From positions 1-64,000 of the forward strand of contig CAVSAR010000001.1 of NCBI GenBank assembly GCA_963726085.1: DNA of 64,000 bases, given 5' to 3'. The translations under genes were made by a program, and so were the position numbers. Shown here piece after piece: positions 7,857 to 16,306 of the stretch; the stretch's first letter is position 1, and each line of letters starts with the position of its first letter. The notes under the pieces are model-generated. The model saw nothing but the letters and a program-made list of their open reading frames with translations, ran no database searches and was not told where the DNA came from. Source of the DNA: ZC4RG30 sp963726085. GTDB taxonomy: Bacteria; Pseudomonadota; Gammaproteobacteria; Steroidobacterales; Steroidobacteraceae.

Positions 7857-8678
7857 GTGGTGAGGGCCGACAAACCTATGAGTTCATCCAAACGTGCGGC
7901 AGTGCAGGTGAGGGCGGCGTTCCTTTCTGACCTGCACCTGGGGGCCCGCGAATGCCAGGCCGAGGAGATCGCCTCGTTCCTGCGCACCGTGCAGATGAAG
8001 CAGCTGTTCCTGGTAGGTGACATCGTCGACCTCTGGAATATGCGCCGCGGAATCTATTGGCCGGCGGCGCACCATGAAGTGCTGCGCCTGATCCTGGACA
8101 AGGCCCGCAACGGCACCCGCGTCATCTACGTGCCGGGCAACCACGACGACCTGGTCCGCGCTTTGTGCAGCAGCGTCATCGCCGGCATCGAGGTGCACGA
8201 GGAGTACGTGCACACCACGCGCAAGGGACAGCGCCTGCTGGTGATCCACGGTGACGCCTTCGATGGTGCCGTGCGATTCAGCCCCTTGCTCAAGGCCACC
8301 GGGTCCGCCCTGTATACGGTGGTGCTGATCGCGGGCCGGTACGTCAATGCGGTGCGCCGACTGTTGCGCATGCCGCGCTGGTCCCTCGCAACCTGGATCA
8401 AGTCCCGGGTGGGCAACGCAACGCAGTACGTGGAGGGATTTGAGCTGGCCGCGGCCCGCGCCGCCGCGGAGCGTGGCCTTGACGGCGTGGTCTGTGGACA
8501 TATCCATCGCCCGCAGGTGTCCCGGATCAACGGGGTGCTTTACTGCAATGACGGCGACTGGGTGGAACATTGCACGGCCCTGATCGAGGATCGCAATGGC
8601 GAACTGCGGCTCTGGGAGCACCGGCAGCAGGATCTTGTTGCCGAGACACTGCCGCAGGCGGTTCGCGACGCTGCCTGA
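7857..8678 (+). CDS. Calcineurin-like phosphoesterase, LpxH2/PlcP-like
   Basis: A 273-residue metallophosphoesterase with the full set of metal-binding motifs: DLH (residues 25-27), GDIVDLW (54-60), GNHDD (94-98), HGD (131-133) and GHIHR (214-218). Proteins of this type are annotated as UDP-2,3-diacylglucosamine diphosphatase homologues. The same subfamily includes PlcP, a phospholipase C that removes phosphorylated head groups so the diacylglycerol can be glycosylated. The preceding glycosyltransferase favours the PlcP reading; a lipid A role cannot be excluded. The start is GTG at 7857, with ATG at 7878 a good alternative behind GGTGAGG. Confidence 0.82.
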   Translation: MVRADKPMSSSKRAAVQVRAAFLSDLHLGARECQAEEIASFLRTVQMKQLFLVGDIVDLWNMRRGIYWPAAHHEVLRLILDKARNGTRVIYVPGNHDDLVRALCSSVIAGIEVHEEYVHTTRKGQRLLVIHGDAFDGAVRFSPLLKATGSALYTVVLIAGRYVNAVRRLLRMPRWSLATWIKSRVGNATQYVEGFELAAARAAAERGLDGVVCGHIHRPQVSRINGVLYCNDGDWVEHCTALIEDRNGELRLWEHRQQDLVAETLPQAVRDAA

Positions 8679-8786
8679 CCAGGGCAGCCACCACACCCAG
8701 ACCGCACGGTCCCGAGGCCTGCTTGGCCACCGCCCGTCCGCGCTACAATCCCGCGAATACAGTCAGGGCGGGAAAAGGGCGGCAGC

Positions 8787-9188
8787 ATGGTCTGGGACAA
8801 GCATGACTACGAGGACATTCCGGGGACCTATGTCTTCGATGGCCGCCACGCACATGGCGCATACCCACTCAACAAGCTGCTGTTCTCGTTTTGCGAGGAA
8901 GCCAACCGGTCCGAATTCGACCAGGATCCTGCCGCCTACTGCGACAAGTATGGTGTGACGGGCAAGTACAAGGACTTCGTCCTGAAGAAGGACTTCCTCG
9001 GCATGCTGCGTGCCGGCGCCAACATCTACTACATGGCCAAGATGGCCATCCCGCGCGGCACATCAGTTCAGGATGCGGGCGCGCAGTTCCAGGGCATCAG
9101 CACCAAGGAATTCCAGGCCAAGCTGCAGCAGAAGGCCGATGGGCTGATCGAGAAGATCAAGGCGCGCGGGGGTTACTGGAATGGCTAG
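8787..9188 (+). CDS. ligA: Protocatechuate 4,5-dioxygenase, alpha subunit
   Basis: A 133-residue small subunit with the LigA fold: PGTYVFDGRHAHGAYPLNKL near the start, then a helical bundle and GANIYYMAKMA. LigA covers the active site of LigB and contributes to substrate binding. The TAG stop overlaps the ligB ATG by 8 nt, so the subunits are translationally coupled. A weak promoter-like pair (TTGGCC at 8723 and TACAAT at 8744, 15-bp spacer) lies upstream. No other meta-cleavage pathway gene (ligC, ligI, ligJ, ligK) is in the window. Gallate or methylgallate is an alternative substrate. Confidence 0.88.
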   Translation: MVWDKHDYEDIPGTYVFDGRHAHGAYPLNKLLFSFCEEANRSEFDQDPAAYCDKYGVTGKYKDFVLKKDFLGMLRAGANIYYMAKMAIPRGTSVQDAGAQFQGISTKEFQAKLQQKADGLIEKIKARGGYWNG

Positions 9189-10026
9189 GATTATCGGCGG
9201 TGTGACCAGTTCACACATACCGGCAGTGGGTAACGCCATCGCCAACAACCTGCAGCAGGAACCGTACTGGAAGCGTTTCTTCGACGGCTATGTGCCGGCC
9301 CAGGCCTGGCTGCAGAAGCACAAGCCAGACGTGGCCATCATCGTCTACAACGACCATGGCCTGAACTTCTTCCTCGACAAGGTGCCCACGTTCGCGCTGG
9401 GCTGTGCCGATACCTACGACAACGCGGATGAAGGGTGGGCGCTGAAGCCCGTGGCCCCGTTCAAGGGGGACGCGGCGTTCTCCTGGCATATTGCCGAGAA
9501 ACTGGTCGAACAGGAGTTCGATATCTGCACCTGCCAGGAGATGAAGGTGGACCACGGCTTCGTCAATCCGGTGCGGGCGCTGTGGGGCACGCACGAAGTG
9601 TGGCCGATCACCACGATTCCACTGGCTGTCAACGTCGTGCAGCATCCGGTGCCCACGGCGCTGCGCTGCCTGAAGCTCGGCCAGGCGCTGCGCCGGGCCG
9701 TGGAGTCCTACTCAGAGGACCTCAAGGTCGTGGTCCTGGGCACCGGCGGGATGTCGCATCAATTGCAGGGCGAACGCGCCGGCCTGATTGACGTGGACTT
9801 TGACCTGGAGACCATGGACCGCATCGCCAGCGACCCGGAATGGTTTACCAGGTTCAGCAACGCCGACATCATGCGCCGCACCGGCACCGAAGGCATCGAG
9901 ACCATCATGTGGCTGGTGATGCGCGGGGCATTGCAGGACACCGTCAAGATCATCCATAAGCACTACCACGCGCCGATCTCCAACACCGGCGCCGGTGTCA
10001 TGGTGCTGGAGAACACCTTTATCTAG
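9181..10026 (+). CDS. ligB: Protocatechuate 4,5-dioxygenase, beta (catalytic) subunit
   Basis: The catalytic subunit of an extradiol class III dioxygenase, which cleaves protocatechuate next to the hydroxyls to 4-carboxy-2-hydroxymuconate semialdehyde. The 281-residue protein retains the Fe(II) ligands His12 (SSHIP), His59 (YNDH) and Glu240 (TEGIE), plus the catalytic His193 (GTGGMSHQLQG). These match positions 12, 61, 242 and 195 of the characterised Sphingobium enzyme as I recall it. It is slightly shorter than that enzyme, ending at VLENTFI without the extended C-terminal tail. The gene is coupled to ligA and converges on the PQQ dehydrogenase gene 17 nt away. Confidence 0.92.
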   Translation: MARIIGGVTSSHIPAVGNAIANNLQQEPYWKRFFDGYVPAQAWLQKHKPDVAIIVYNDHGLNFFLDKVPTFALGCADTYDNADEGWALKPVAPFKGDAAFSWHIAEKLVEQEFDICTCQEMKVDHGFVNPVRALWGTHEVWPITTIPLAVNVVQHPVPTALRCLKLGQALRRAVESYSEDLKVVVLGTGGMSHQLQGERAGLIDVDFDLETMDRIASDPEWFTRFSNADIMRRTGTEGIETIMWLVMRGALQDTVKIIHKHYHAPISNTGAGVMVLENTFI

Positions 10027-10043
10027 GCTTGGGGTGCGCGGGG

Positions 10044-12152
10044 CTAGTGTGGCCCGCCGGTGCCGCCGCCGGTGCCCCAGTCCTCCTGGGCACGGGCGAT
10101 GACATAGGCGTGCACGGCCTCGGCATCGTCCGCCGACAACAGGTTGGCAAAGCTGGCCATGCCTTTTTGCACGCGCACGCCCTTGAGCACGATGTCATTG
10201 AACTGCGCGTGGGTGTCGCGGGTCATCTGACGCAGGTCCTTTACCCCGCCCACTGCCAGCTGGCCGTGGCACCCGGCGCAGGTGCGGGCGTAGATCGCCG
10301 CGCCCTTGCGCACGGTCTCTTCGCTGGCGCGCAGCGGCGGCGGGTCGGGAATGGGTGCCGCCGGCGGCAGCGGCGGCAGCTGCCCGCTGGCGCCCAGCCT
10401 GAATACCAGCAGGCGTGCCGACGCACGATTCAGCGCCGTGCCGGCGCCACGTTCGATCTGCGCGGCGCCGCCGCCCCAGCCGGCATTTACCGCCACGTAT
10501 TGCACGCCATCCATTTCATAGGTGATCGGACCGGCCACTGGCGCCGACTGCACGGGCATCTCCCACAGTAACGCGCCATCGGAGGCCCTGAATGCAGCGA
10601 AGGTCTGTTTGGTGGTGCCTTCAAAGACCAGGTTGCCGGCGGTGGTCAGCACGCCGCCATTGCCGTGGCGCGGCAGCGGCACGCGCCAGCGTACCTCCTG
10701 CTTGACCGGATCCCAGGCGATCAGCGCTGCCTTCTCGCGCTGGTCCGCTACCTTCTGTAACTCCAATCGCTTCTTGAGGGCCTCACCGGAGTAGCCGCCC
10801 CAGCCGCCGTTGGAGCGAAACGGCTTGGGCACGAAGTCCGGATCCAGCGCGTACACGAACCAGTGCTCGTACTGCGGGAAGTACGCCAATCCGGTTTCCG
10901 GGTTGTAGGCCATGGGGAACCAGTTGTGGCCACCGCCGGGCCCGGGGGCGACCAGCACCGGGTCGGTGCCGTAGTGGGCTTCGGGATTCATCGTCGGTCG
11001 GCCGGTCACCGGGTCGATGCCCGTGGTCCACGTGACCGGCACGTGGTTCTTGGCCGAGATGAACTGCCCGGTGGTGCGATCGATGACATAGAAGAAACCG
11101 TTCTTGGGCGCATGCAGCAGCACCTTGCGCGGCTTGCCGTCGATGACCAGGTCAGCCTGCACGATCGAGGACGTGCAGGTGTAATCCCAGTCCTCTTCGG
11201 GTACTTCCTGGTAGTGCCAGCGATAGGCGCCGGTCTTGGCATCGAGCGCGACGATGGAACACAGGAACAGGTTGTCGCCGCGAGCAGGGCTGCGATACAG
11301 CTGGGCGTCGGGTCCGCCGTTGCCCGTGCCGATATAGATCAGTCCCAGATCCGGGTCGTAGTTGATGGAATCCCAGGCGGTGCCGCCGCCGCCCCATTTC
11401 CACCACTGGCCGTTCCAGGTCTTGGCTGCCATGGCCATCATGTTGTCGGAGGACGCGCCATCGGGTCCGGCAGACGGATCCCCGGGCACGAGAAAGAACT
11501 TCCACACCAGCTTGCCGGTATCGGCGTTCCAGGCGCTGACGAATCCGCGCACGCCCAGGTCCGCGCCGCCATTGCCTACCACCACCAGGCCGTCGAATAC
11601 GCGCGGCGCGCCGGTGATGGAATACGGCCAATCCTTGGTGAAGGTCTGCGCAGTCCAGACGGGTTTGCCGCTCTTGGCGTTCAGGCCGATCAGCCGTCCG
11701 TCCAGCGTGGCGATGATCAGCTTGCCGTTCCAGAAGGCGACGCCTCGAGCCACCGGCTCGCAGCAGGCGTAGCGGCCCCATTCACGCGGCACCTTGGGGT
11801 CATAAGTCCACAGGCGCTTGCCGGTCTTGGCGTTGTAGGCGCTGGCAATGTTCCAGGCGCTGATGTTGTAGAGCACCCCGTCCACGAACAGTGGCGTGGC
11901 CTCGACGCCGCGCAGGGTGTCCAGGTCCGCGTACCAGGCCAGTCCCAGGTCCTTGACGGTGTTTTCATTGATGGCGCGCAGCGCGCTGTAGCGCTGTGCG
12001 CTGTAGTCGCGGCCATCCATCAACCACTGGCCGGGTTCGCTGTCGGCAGCGCGCAGTCGCGCGGAGTCGGTCTTTGGAGCGGCCGATGCCGTTTGGGCGA
12101 TGGAACCTGCCAGCAGCAGGGAGGCAAGGACCCCGAGGTGTTGTATTCTCAT
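10044..12152 (-). CDS. Periplasmic PQQ-dependent quinohaemoprotein alcohol dehydrogenase
   Basis: A 702-residue type II quinohaemoprotein that oxidises alcohols (or aldehydes) in the periplasm and passes electrons through haem c. A signal peptide ends near residue 24 (IAQTASA). The eight-bladed PQQ propeller follows, with the vicinal disulphide Cys130-Cys131 (ACCEPV), the catalytic-site segment EEDWDYT (Asp near 323) and repeated tryptophan-docking motifs such as NAKTGKRLWTYD. A proline-rich linker leads to a cytochrome c domain with CAGCH at 625-629 and a probable axial Met at 665 (QKGM). Its start codon is only 27 bp from the divergent start at 12180. The substrate is unknown; with ligAB next door, lignin-type aromatic alcohols are possible. 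Confidence 0.92.
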   Translation of the reverse strand: MRIQHLGVLASLLLAGSIAQTASAAPKTDSARLRAADSEPGQWLMDGRDYSAQRYSALRAINENTVKDLGLAWYADLDTLRGVEATPLFVDGVLYNISAWNIASAYNAKTGKRLWTYDPKVPREWGRYACCEPVARGVAFWNGKLIIATLDGRLIGLNAKSGKPVWTAQTFTKDWPYSITGAPRVFDGLVVVGNGGADLGVRGFVSAWNADTGKLVWKFFLVPGDPSAGPDGASSDNMMAMAAKTWNGQWWKWGGGGTAWDSINYDPDLGLIYIGTGNGGPDAQLYRSPARGDNLFLCSIVALDAKTGAYRWHYQEVPEEDWDYTCTSSIVQADLVIDGKPRKVLLHAPKNGFFYVIDRTTGQFISAKNHVPVTWTTGIDPVTGRPTMNPEAHYGTDPVLVAPGPGGGHNWFPMAYNPETGLAYFPQYEHWFVYALDPDFVPKPFRSNGGWGGYSGEALKKRLELQKVADQREKAALIAWDPVKQEVRWRVPLPRHGNGGVLTTAGNLVFEGTTKQTFAAFRASDGALLWEMPVQSAPVAGPITYEMDGVQYVAVNAGWGGGAAQIERGAGTALNRASARLLVFRLGASGQLPPLPPAAPIPDPPPLRASEETVRKGAAIYARTCAGCHGQLAVGGVKDLRQMTRDTHAQFNDIVLKGVRVQKGMASFANLLSADDAEAVHAYVIARAQEDWGTGGGTGGPH

Positions 12153-12179
12153 GCAAAGATCGTAACGGATGCGGGGGTC

Positions 12180-13130
12180 ATGAAAGCAAGTTGCCTGGCA
12201 GCGCTGGTAGTGCTTGCGGCGTCAGTGGGCGGATGTGCCTCGGATCCGGCATCGCCCCGCGGCGATATCCTCATCGACGGCAAGGGGGTGCATCCCGAGA
12301 GCGTCACCTCCGGCAATGACGGCTCGCTGTATGTCGGCAGCATTACCGGAACAATCTATCGCGCCGGTCCGCGCGATGCACTGGCGGTGCCGTTCATAAG
12401 GCCCGGCAGTGACAACGGCCTGCACGCGGTATTCGGTGTGCTGGCCGATTCGAAGGCCAATCGCCTGTGGGCCTGCTCCGTGGCCAATCCGTTCGACAAA
12501 CCTGCAGGGCCGCCGGCCCCCTCCGAGCTGGTGGCCTTCGAGCTGACCAGTGGCAAGCTCGTCGGGCGCTGGGCCTTTCCGGCGCCAGGGGGTACCTGCA
12601 ACGACATCAGCATCGCCAAGGATGGCAGCGCTTACGCCAGTGATACCCCGGGCGGCCGCATCCTGCGTCTGGCCAGGGGCGGCAGCGCCCTGCAAGTGGT
12701 CGCCAGCGACGATCGGCTCAAGGGCATCGACGGACTTGCCTTTGGGGCCGATGGCGCCTTGTACATCAACAACGTGCAGCGCAATGAACTGTGGCGCGTC
12801 GCCTTCCCGGTCGGCGCGGGCGGCAAGGCCGAGCTCACGCAGCTCAAGGTTTCCGAGAAGATGGGCGGGCCGGATGGCCTGCGCCACATCGGCAACAACC
12901 GCTTCCTGCAGGCCGAGGGCACCAGTGGCCGGGCCACCCTGGTGACGATCAAGGGCGACAACGCCACCATCCAGGTGCTGCGCGATGGCCTGAATTCCTC
13001 GCCGGGCATCACGTTGATAGGCCACACCGTCTACGTGGTCGAAGGCAAGATCCAGTACCTGTTCAATCCGGAGCTGCGTGGCAAGGACCCGGGTCCGTTC
13101 AAGGCCATTGCCATTGCGCTGCCGCGCTGA
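12180..13130 (+). CDS. SMP-30/gluconolactonase-like beta-propeller lipoprotein
   Basis: A 316-residue exported protein. The N-terminus is a lipoprotein signal, with the lipobox SVGGC putting the lipidated Cys at 19. The body is a six-bladed propeller of the SMP-30/gluconolactonase type, with repeats such as GGTCNDISIAKDGSAYASDT, KGIDGLAFGADGALYINNV and MGGPDGLRHIGNN. The DG-containing loops normally line a metal-bound active site of lactonases, but no specific reaction can be assigned. The ATG at 12180 follows the weak site CGGATGCGGGGG. It is divergent from the PQQ dehydrogenase and 11 nt before the two-repeat secreted gene, so the three look like one functional locus. Confidence 0.75.
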   Translation: MKASCLAALVVLAASVGGCASDPASPRGDILIDGKGVHPESVTSGNDGSLYVGSITGTIYRAGPRDALAVPFIRPGSDNGLHAVFGVLADSKANRLWACSVANPFDKPAGPPAPSELVAFELTSGKLVGRWAFPAPGGTCNDISIAKDGSAYASDTPGGRILRLARGGSALQVVASDDRLKGIDGLAFGADGALYINNVQRNELWRVAFPVGAGGKAELTQLKVSEKMGGPDGLRHIGNNRFLQAEGTSGRATLVTIKGDNATIQVLRDGLNSSPGITLIGHTVYVVEGKIQYLFNPELRGKDPGPFKAIAIALPR

Positions 13131-13141
13131 GGAAGTCCAAC

Positions 13142-15014
13142 GTGAAGAAACTGCTGACGGTTTTCTGCTGTGTGTTGGCCGGTACTGCCCTGGCCCACGC
13201 ACCGGGAGAAAGCACCGCCTGGAAGGCGGTGGACTGCGATCACGCCTGCCTGTCGCAGGTGGCCCGCGACTACATGAGCGCACTGGCGGCGCGGGATGCC
13301 TCCCGGCTCAAGGTGCGGCCGGACGTGCGGTTCACCGAAAACGACGTCGAGCTGCCGTTCGGCAAGGAAGGGCTGTGGGCTACGGCCACCGGCGTGGCCC
13401 CCAGCGGCATGATTGCCGCCGACACGCAGACCGGACAGGTGGCCTGGCTGGGCACTGCAGAGGAAAACGGCAAGCCGGTGTACTTTGCGCTGCGCCTGGG
13501 CGTTCGCGGGGGCGCCATCGCCGAGGCCGAGACCGTCGTGGTGCGCAATACCGGATTGCCATTGCCGTTCGGTGATGCCAGCAAGGTGGTGCACGATGCC
13601 TCGTTCAACGACATCCTGCCGCCTGAGCAACGGCGCTCGCGCGAACGGCTGCGCGCGGTGGCCGACGGCTATTTCAATACCGTCGAACTCAACGACGGCA
13701 ATGTCTTCACCCCCTTCGACCAGGAGTGCGGGCGGCTCGAGAACGGCATCCTCACCACCGCGGCGACGGCCGGATCGGCCGGGGCCATCTCCACCGGTTG
13801 CGAGGCGCAGTTCAAGCTGGGCATGTACCGCATCAACAAGCGCATCCGCGAGCGCCGCTATCCACTTATTGATGTGGAGCGCGGCGTGGTTGTGGCCACC
13901 GGGTTCTTCGACCACGCCAATGAGTTCGACCGCTACAAGCTCACCGACGGGCGCGAAATGAAGACCGCGCTCAAATGGCCCAACTCGATTTCCCTGATCG
14001 AGGCGTTTCGCGTGCGCGACAGCAAGATCTATCGCATCGAGGCGGTGTTCAGCTACGTGCCCTATGCCATGCACAACCCGTTCTACATCTATCCGCCGGC
14101 GCTGCCGCCGCCGGCGGAGGAGCCTGCGACCCTCAAGGAGCACTGCGACCAGGCCTGCCTGCTGGCGCTGGGCGATGGCTTCATGACGTCGTTCGCCAGC
14201 CCAGAAGCCCGGCGACGTACCCTGGGCGCGTAGCGTGCGCTTCACCGAGAACGGCGTAGGCATCCAGGTCGGCGAGGGCATCTGGGGCTCGATCCGCGGC
14301 AAGTCCGATGTCGCCCTGCGCGTGGCCGATGCCGTGACGGGAACCTACACCTGGTACGGGCTGATCTACGACCATGACGCCCCCGCCTGGGCGGGCGTGC
14401 GCCTCAGGGCTACCGGCGCGCACATCAGCGAGGCAGAAGTCATCGTCGCGCGGGAACGCAATCCGGGACCGTGGGGCGACCCGAAGCGCTTTGCGGTCGA
14501 CCCGCGGTTCCAGTCCGTGGTGCCATCCGGCCAGCGCGGTTCGCGCAAGCAACTGGTGGCTGAAGTCCAGGGGTATGCCGATACGGTCCAGCGCAACGAC
14601 GGCACCTTGCACGCGCGCTTTGACTCCGCGTGCACGCGCACCGAGAACGGCGTGGTGGTTTCGCAGGGCGAGGTGGGCTCCATCGGCCTGGTCAAATCCC
14701 CGGGGCAGTACGCCCAAGGCTGCGAGGCCCAGCTCAAGCTGGGCCTTTACCGACCGGTGGACCGGCTGCGCGGGCGGCGCGTGCTGGGCGTCGACGAGCA
14801 GCGCGGCCTGGTGATCATGGATTCGGTGGCTGACTTTGGCCTGGCCCAGCGCCAGTACACCCTGACGGACGGGCGCAAGGTCGAGAGCGAACGCTTCCAC
14901 GCCATGGCGCGCGAGCTGTTCGAGGTCTACAAGGTGGTCGGCGGCCGCATCCAGGCCGTCGAGGCTATTTCGGTGGACCAGCCCTACGGCATGCCAGTGG
15001 CGTGGGCGCCCTGA
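13142..15014 (+). pseudogene. Secreted protein with two homologous repeats, one frameshift
   Basis: The GTG at 13142 opens a signal peptide (KKLLTVFCCVLAGTALAHA). Two copies of one domain of about 300 residues follow. Copy 1 has ARDYMSALAARD, PDVRFTENDVELPFGKEGLW, PFDQECGRLENGI and CEAQFKLGMYRI. Copy 2 has GDGFMTSF, SVRFTENGVGIQVGEGIW, ARFDSACTRTENGV and CEAQLKLGLYRP. The length is 3n+1. An extra C in the CCC at 14200-14202 puts copy 2 in a new frame after a premature TAG at 14231; removing it restores one protein of about 623 residues. Parts resemble NTF2/SnoaL-like folds. The function is unknown; it is probably co-transcribed with the SMP-30-like gene. Confidence 0.75.
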
Positions 15015-15120
15015 ACGCCCCGCAGTCCATTAGAGAGCCCCAGACCCCGGCTATCAGGGGCCAGAAGCCATCGCGCCTTGCGGCCCGGGCAGGCGGTCAG
15101 TACACTTCGCGCCCCTTCTT

Positions 15121-15150
15121 GCCACACCGCCAATGCCTTGAGCGGGTGGC
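15121..15150 (+). promoter_or_regulatory. Leader hairpin before rpsF (S6:S18 binding-element-like)
   Basis: GCCAC-A-CCGC (15121-15130) pairs with GCGG-GTGGC (15141-15150), with one bulged A and a 10-nt loop, 21 nt upstream of the rpsF start. A bulged CCG-containing hairpin in this position is the known S6:S18 autoregulatory leader type found ahead of rpsF-rpsR. Binding of excess S6:S18 would repress translation. The assignment is by position and stem shape. Confidence 0.5.
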
Positions 15151-15171
15151 TTTAACCAAAAGAGAGGCTAC

Positions 15172-15561
15172 ATGAGGCATTACGAGATCGTGGTCCTGGT
15201 GCATCCGGACCAAAGCGAGCAGGTTCCGGCCATGCTCGAGCGTTACAAGGGCATCGTGGCTGCCGGCGGCGGCAACGTGCATCGCGTCGAGGACTGGGGC
15301 CGGCGGCAGCTGGCATACCCGATTGCCAAGGTCCACAAGGCGCACTACATCCTGATGAACATCGAGATCGACCAGAAGATCCTGGGCGAGCTCAATGGCT
15401 CCTTTCGCTTCAGCGACGCGGTGCTGCGCCACCTGGTCGTGAGCATGGACGAGGCCGTCATCGAACCGTCGCCGATGGCGCGCGGCGAGGACGAGGACGC
15501 CGACCGGCGCCGTGATCGTGATTCGCCCCTGGGCGATGACGACGACATGGGCATGCGCTAG
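15172..15561 (+). CDS. rpsF: 30S ribosomal protein S6
   Basis: S6 pairs with S18 on the 30S platform. The 129-residue protein begins MRHYEIVVLVHPDQSEQV and has VEDWGRRQLAYPIAKVHKAH in the middle, the family hallmark. A charged C-terminal extension after residue 105 (EDEDADRRRDRD) fits the Glu/Asp-rich tail that RimK modifies in some species. A strong ribosome binding site, AGAGAGG, lies 4 nt before the ATG. It is first in the rpsF-rpsR-rplI-dnaB-alr cluster. Confidence 0.97.
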   Translation: MRHYEIVVLVHPDQSEQVPAMLERYKGIVAAGGGNVHRVEDWGRRQLAYPIAKVHKAHYILMNIEIDQKILGELNGSFRFSDAVLRHLVVSMDEAVIEPSPMARGEDEDADRRRDRDSPLGDDDDMGMR

Positions 15562-15582
15562 TCACTTTCCGGAGCAATCAAC

Positions 15583-15807
15583 ATGTCACGTTTTATCCGT
15601 CGCAAGAAATTCTGCCGCTTCACCGCCGATGGCGTGAAGTCGATTGACTACAAGGACCTGGGCACGCTCAAGGGCTATGTCTCCGAGACTGGCAAGATCG
15701 TCCCCAGCCGCATCACGGGCACCAAGAGCATCTTTCAGCGCCAGCTGTCCGTGGCCATCAAGCGCGCACGCTTCCTGGCGCTGCTGCCCTACACCGATCA
15801 GCACTGA
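15583..15807 (+). CDS. rpsR: 30S ribosomal protein S18
   Basis: A 74-residue protein with the S18 core: RRKKFCRFTADGVKSIDYKD, then RITGTKSIFQRQLSVAIKRA and a short end LLPYTDQH. It binds S6 and the central domain of 16S rRNA. The gene starts 21 nt after rpsF with GGAG just upstream (15571). There is no priB between rpsF and rpsR. Confidence 0.97.
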   Translation: MSRFIRRKKFCRFTADGVKSIDYKDLGTLKGYVSETGKIVPSRITGTKSIFQRQLSVAIKRARFLALLPYTDQH

Positions 15808-15818
15808 GGTCGCAATCA

Positions 15819-16274
15819 ATGGACGTCATTCTTCTGGAAAAGGTTGCGAACCTGGGAAACCTGGGCGATCGCGTCATAGTGCGTTCCGGCTACGCGCGCA
15901 ATTTCCTGCTGCCCAAGGGCAAGGCCACGCTGGCCACTCCGGCCAACGTCACGAAATTCGAGGCGCGTCGCGCTGAGCTGGAGAAGGCTGCCACGGAGCA
16001 GTTGTCCGGCGCCGAGGGTCGCAAGGCCAACTTCGAGGGCTTTCGGCTGCAGCTCACCGCCAAGGCGGGCAGCGAAGGCAAGCTGTTCGGATCCATCGGT
16101 ACCGCTGACATCGCCGAGGCGGCAACTGCCGCCGGCCATCCGCTGCAGCGCGCCGAAGTGCGCCTGCCCAGCGGACCGCTGCGCAGCGTGGGCGATCACG
16201 TCGTGATCGTGCACCTGCACACCGACGTCAACATCGAACTGCCGATCACCATCACTGCCGAAGAGCAGGGCTGA
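15819..16274 (+). CDS. rplI: 50S ribosomal protein L9
   Basis: A 151-residue two-domain L9. The N-terminal rRNA-binding domain carries the signature GNLGDRVIVRSGYARNFLLP. A long connecting helix (residues about 41-75) and the C-terminal domain with KLFGSIGTADIAEA follow. L9 binds 23S rRNA near the L1 stalk and limits frameshifting by trailing ribosomes. It begins 11 nt after rpsR and is followed 32 nt later by dnaB. Confidence 0.97.
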   Translation: MDVILLEKVANLGNLGDRVIVRSGYARNFLLPKGKATLATPANVTKFEARRAELEKAATEQLSGAEGRKANFEGFRLQLTAKAGSEGKLFGSIGTADIAEAATAAGHPLQRAEVRLPSGPLRSVGDHVVIVHLHTDVNIELPITITAEEQG

Positions 16275-16306
16275 CGGTCCCCGCGGGGCCCGGCGCAGGC
16301 ACGCAA

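Noticed and set aside
10863..12179. In-frame extension upstream of the SMP-30-like gene
   Set aside because: The ATG at 12180 begins a clear lipoprotein signal; the upstream part is antisense to the PQQ dehydrogenase.
13031..14302. Long minus-strand frame opposite the secreted two-repeat gene
   Set aside because: It overlaps a gene with signal peptide and internal repeats, and its own translation is low-complexity with no family features.
15561..15583. Missing priB between rpsF and rpsR
   Set aside because: This is normal for many non-enteric Gammaproteobacteria and is not informative.
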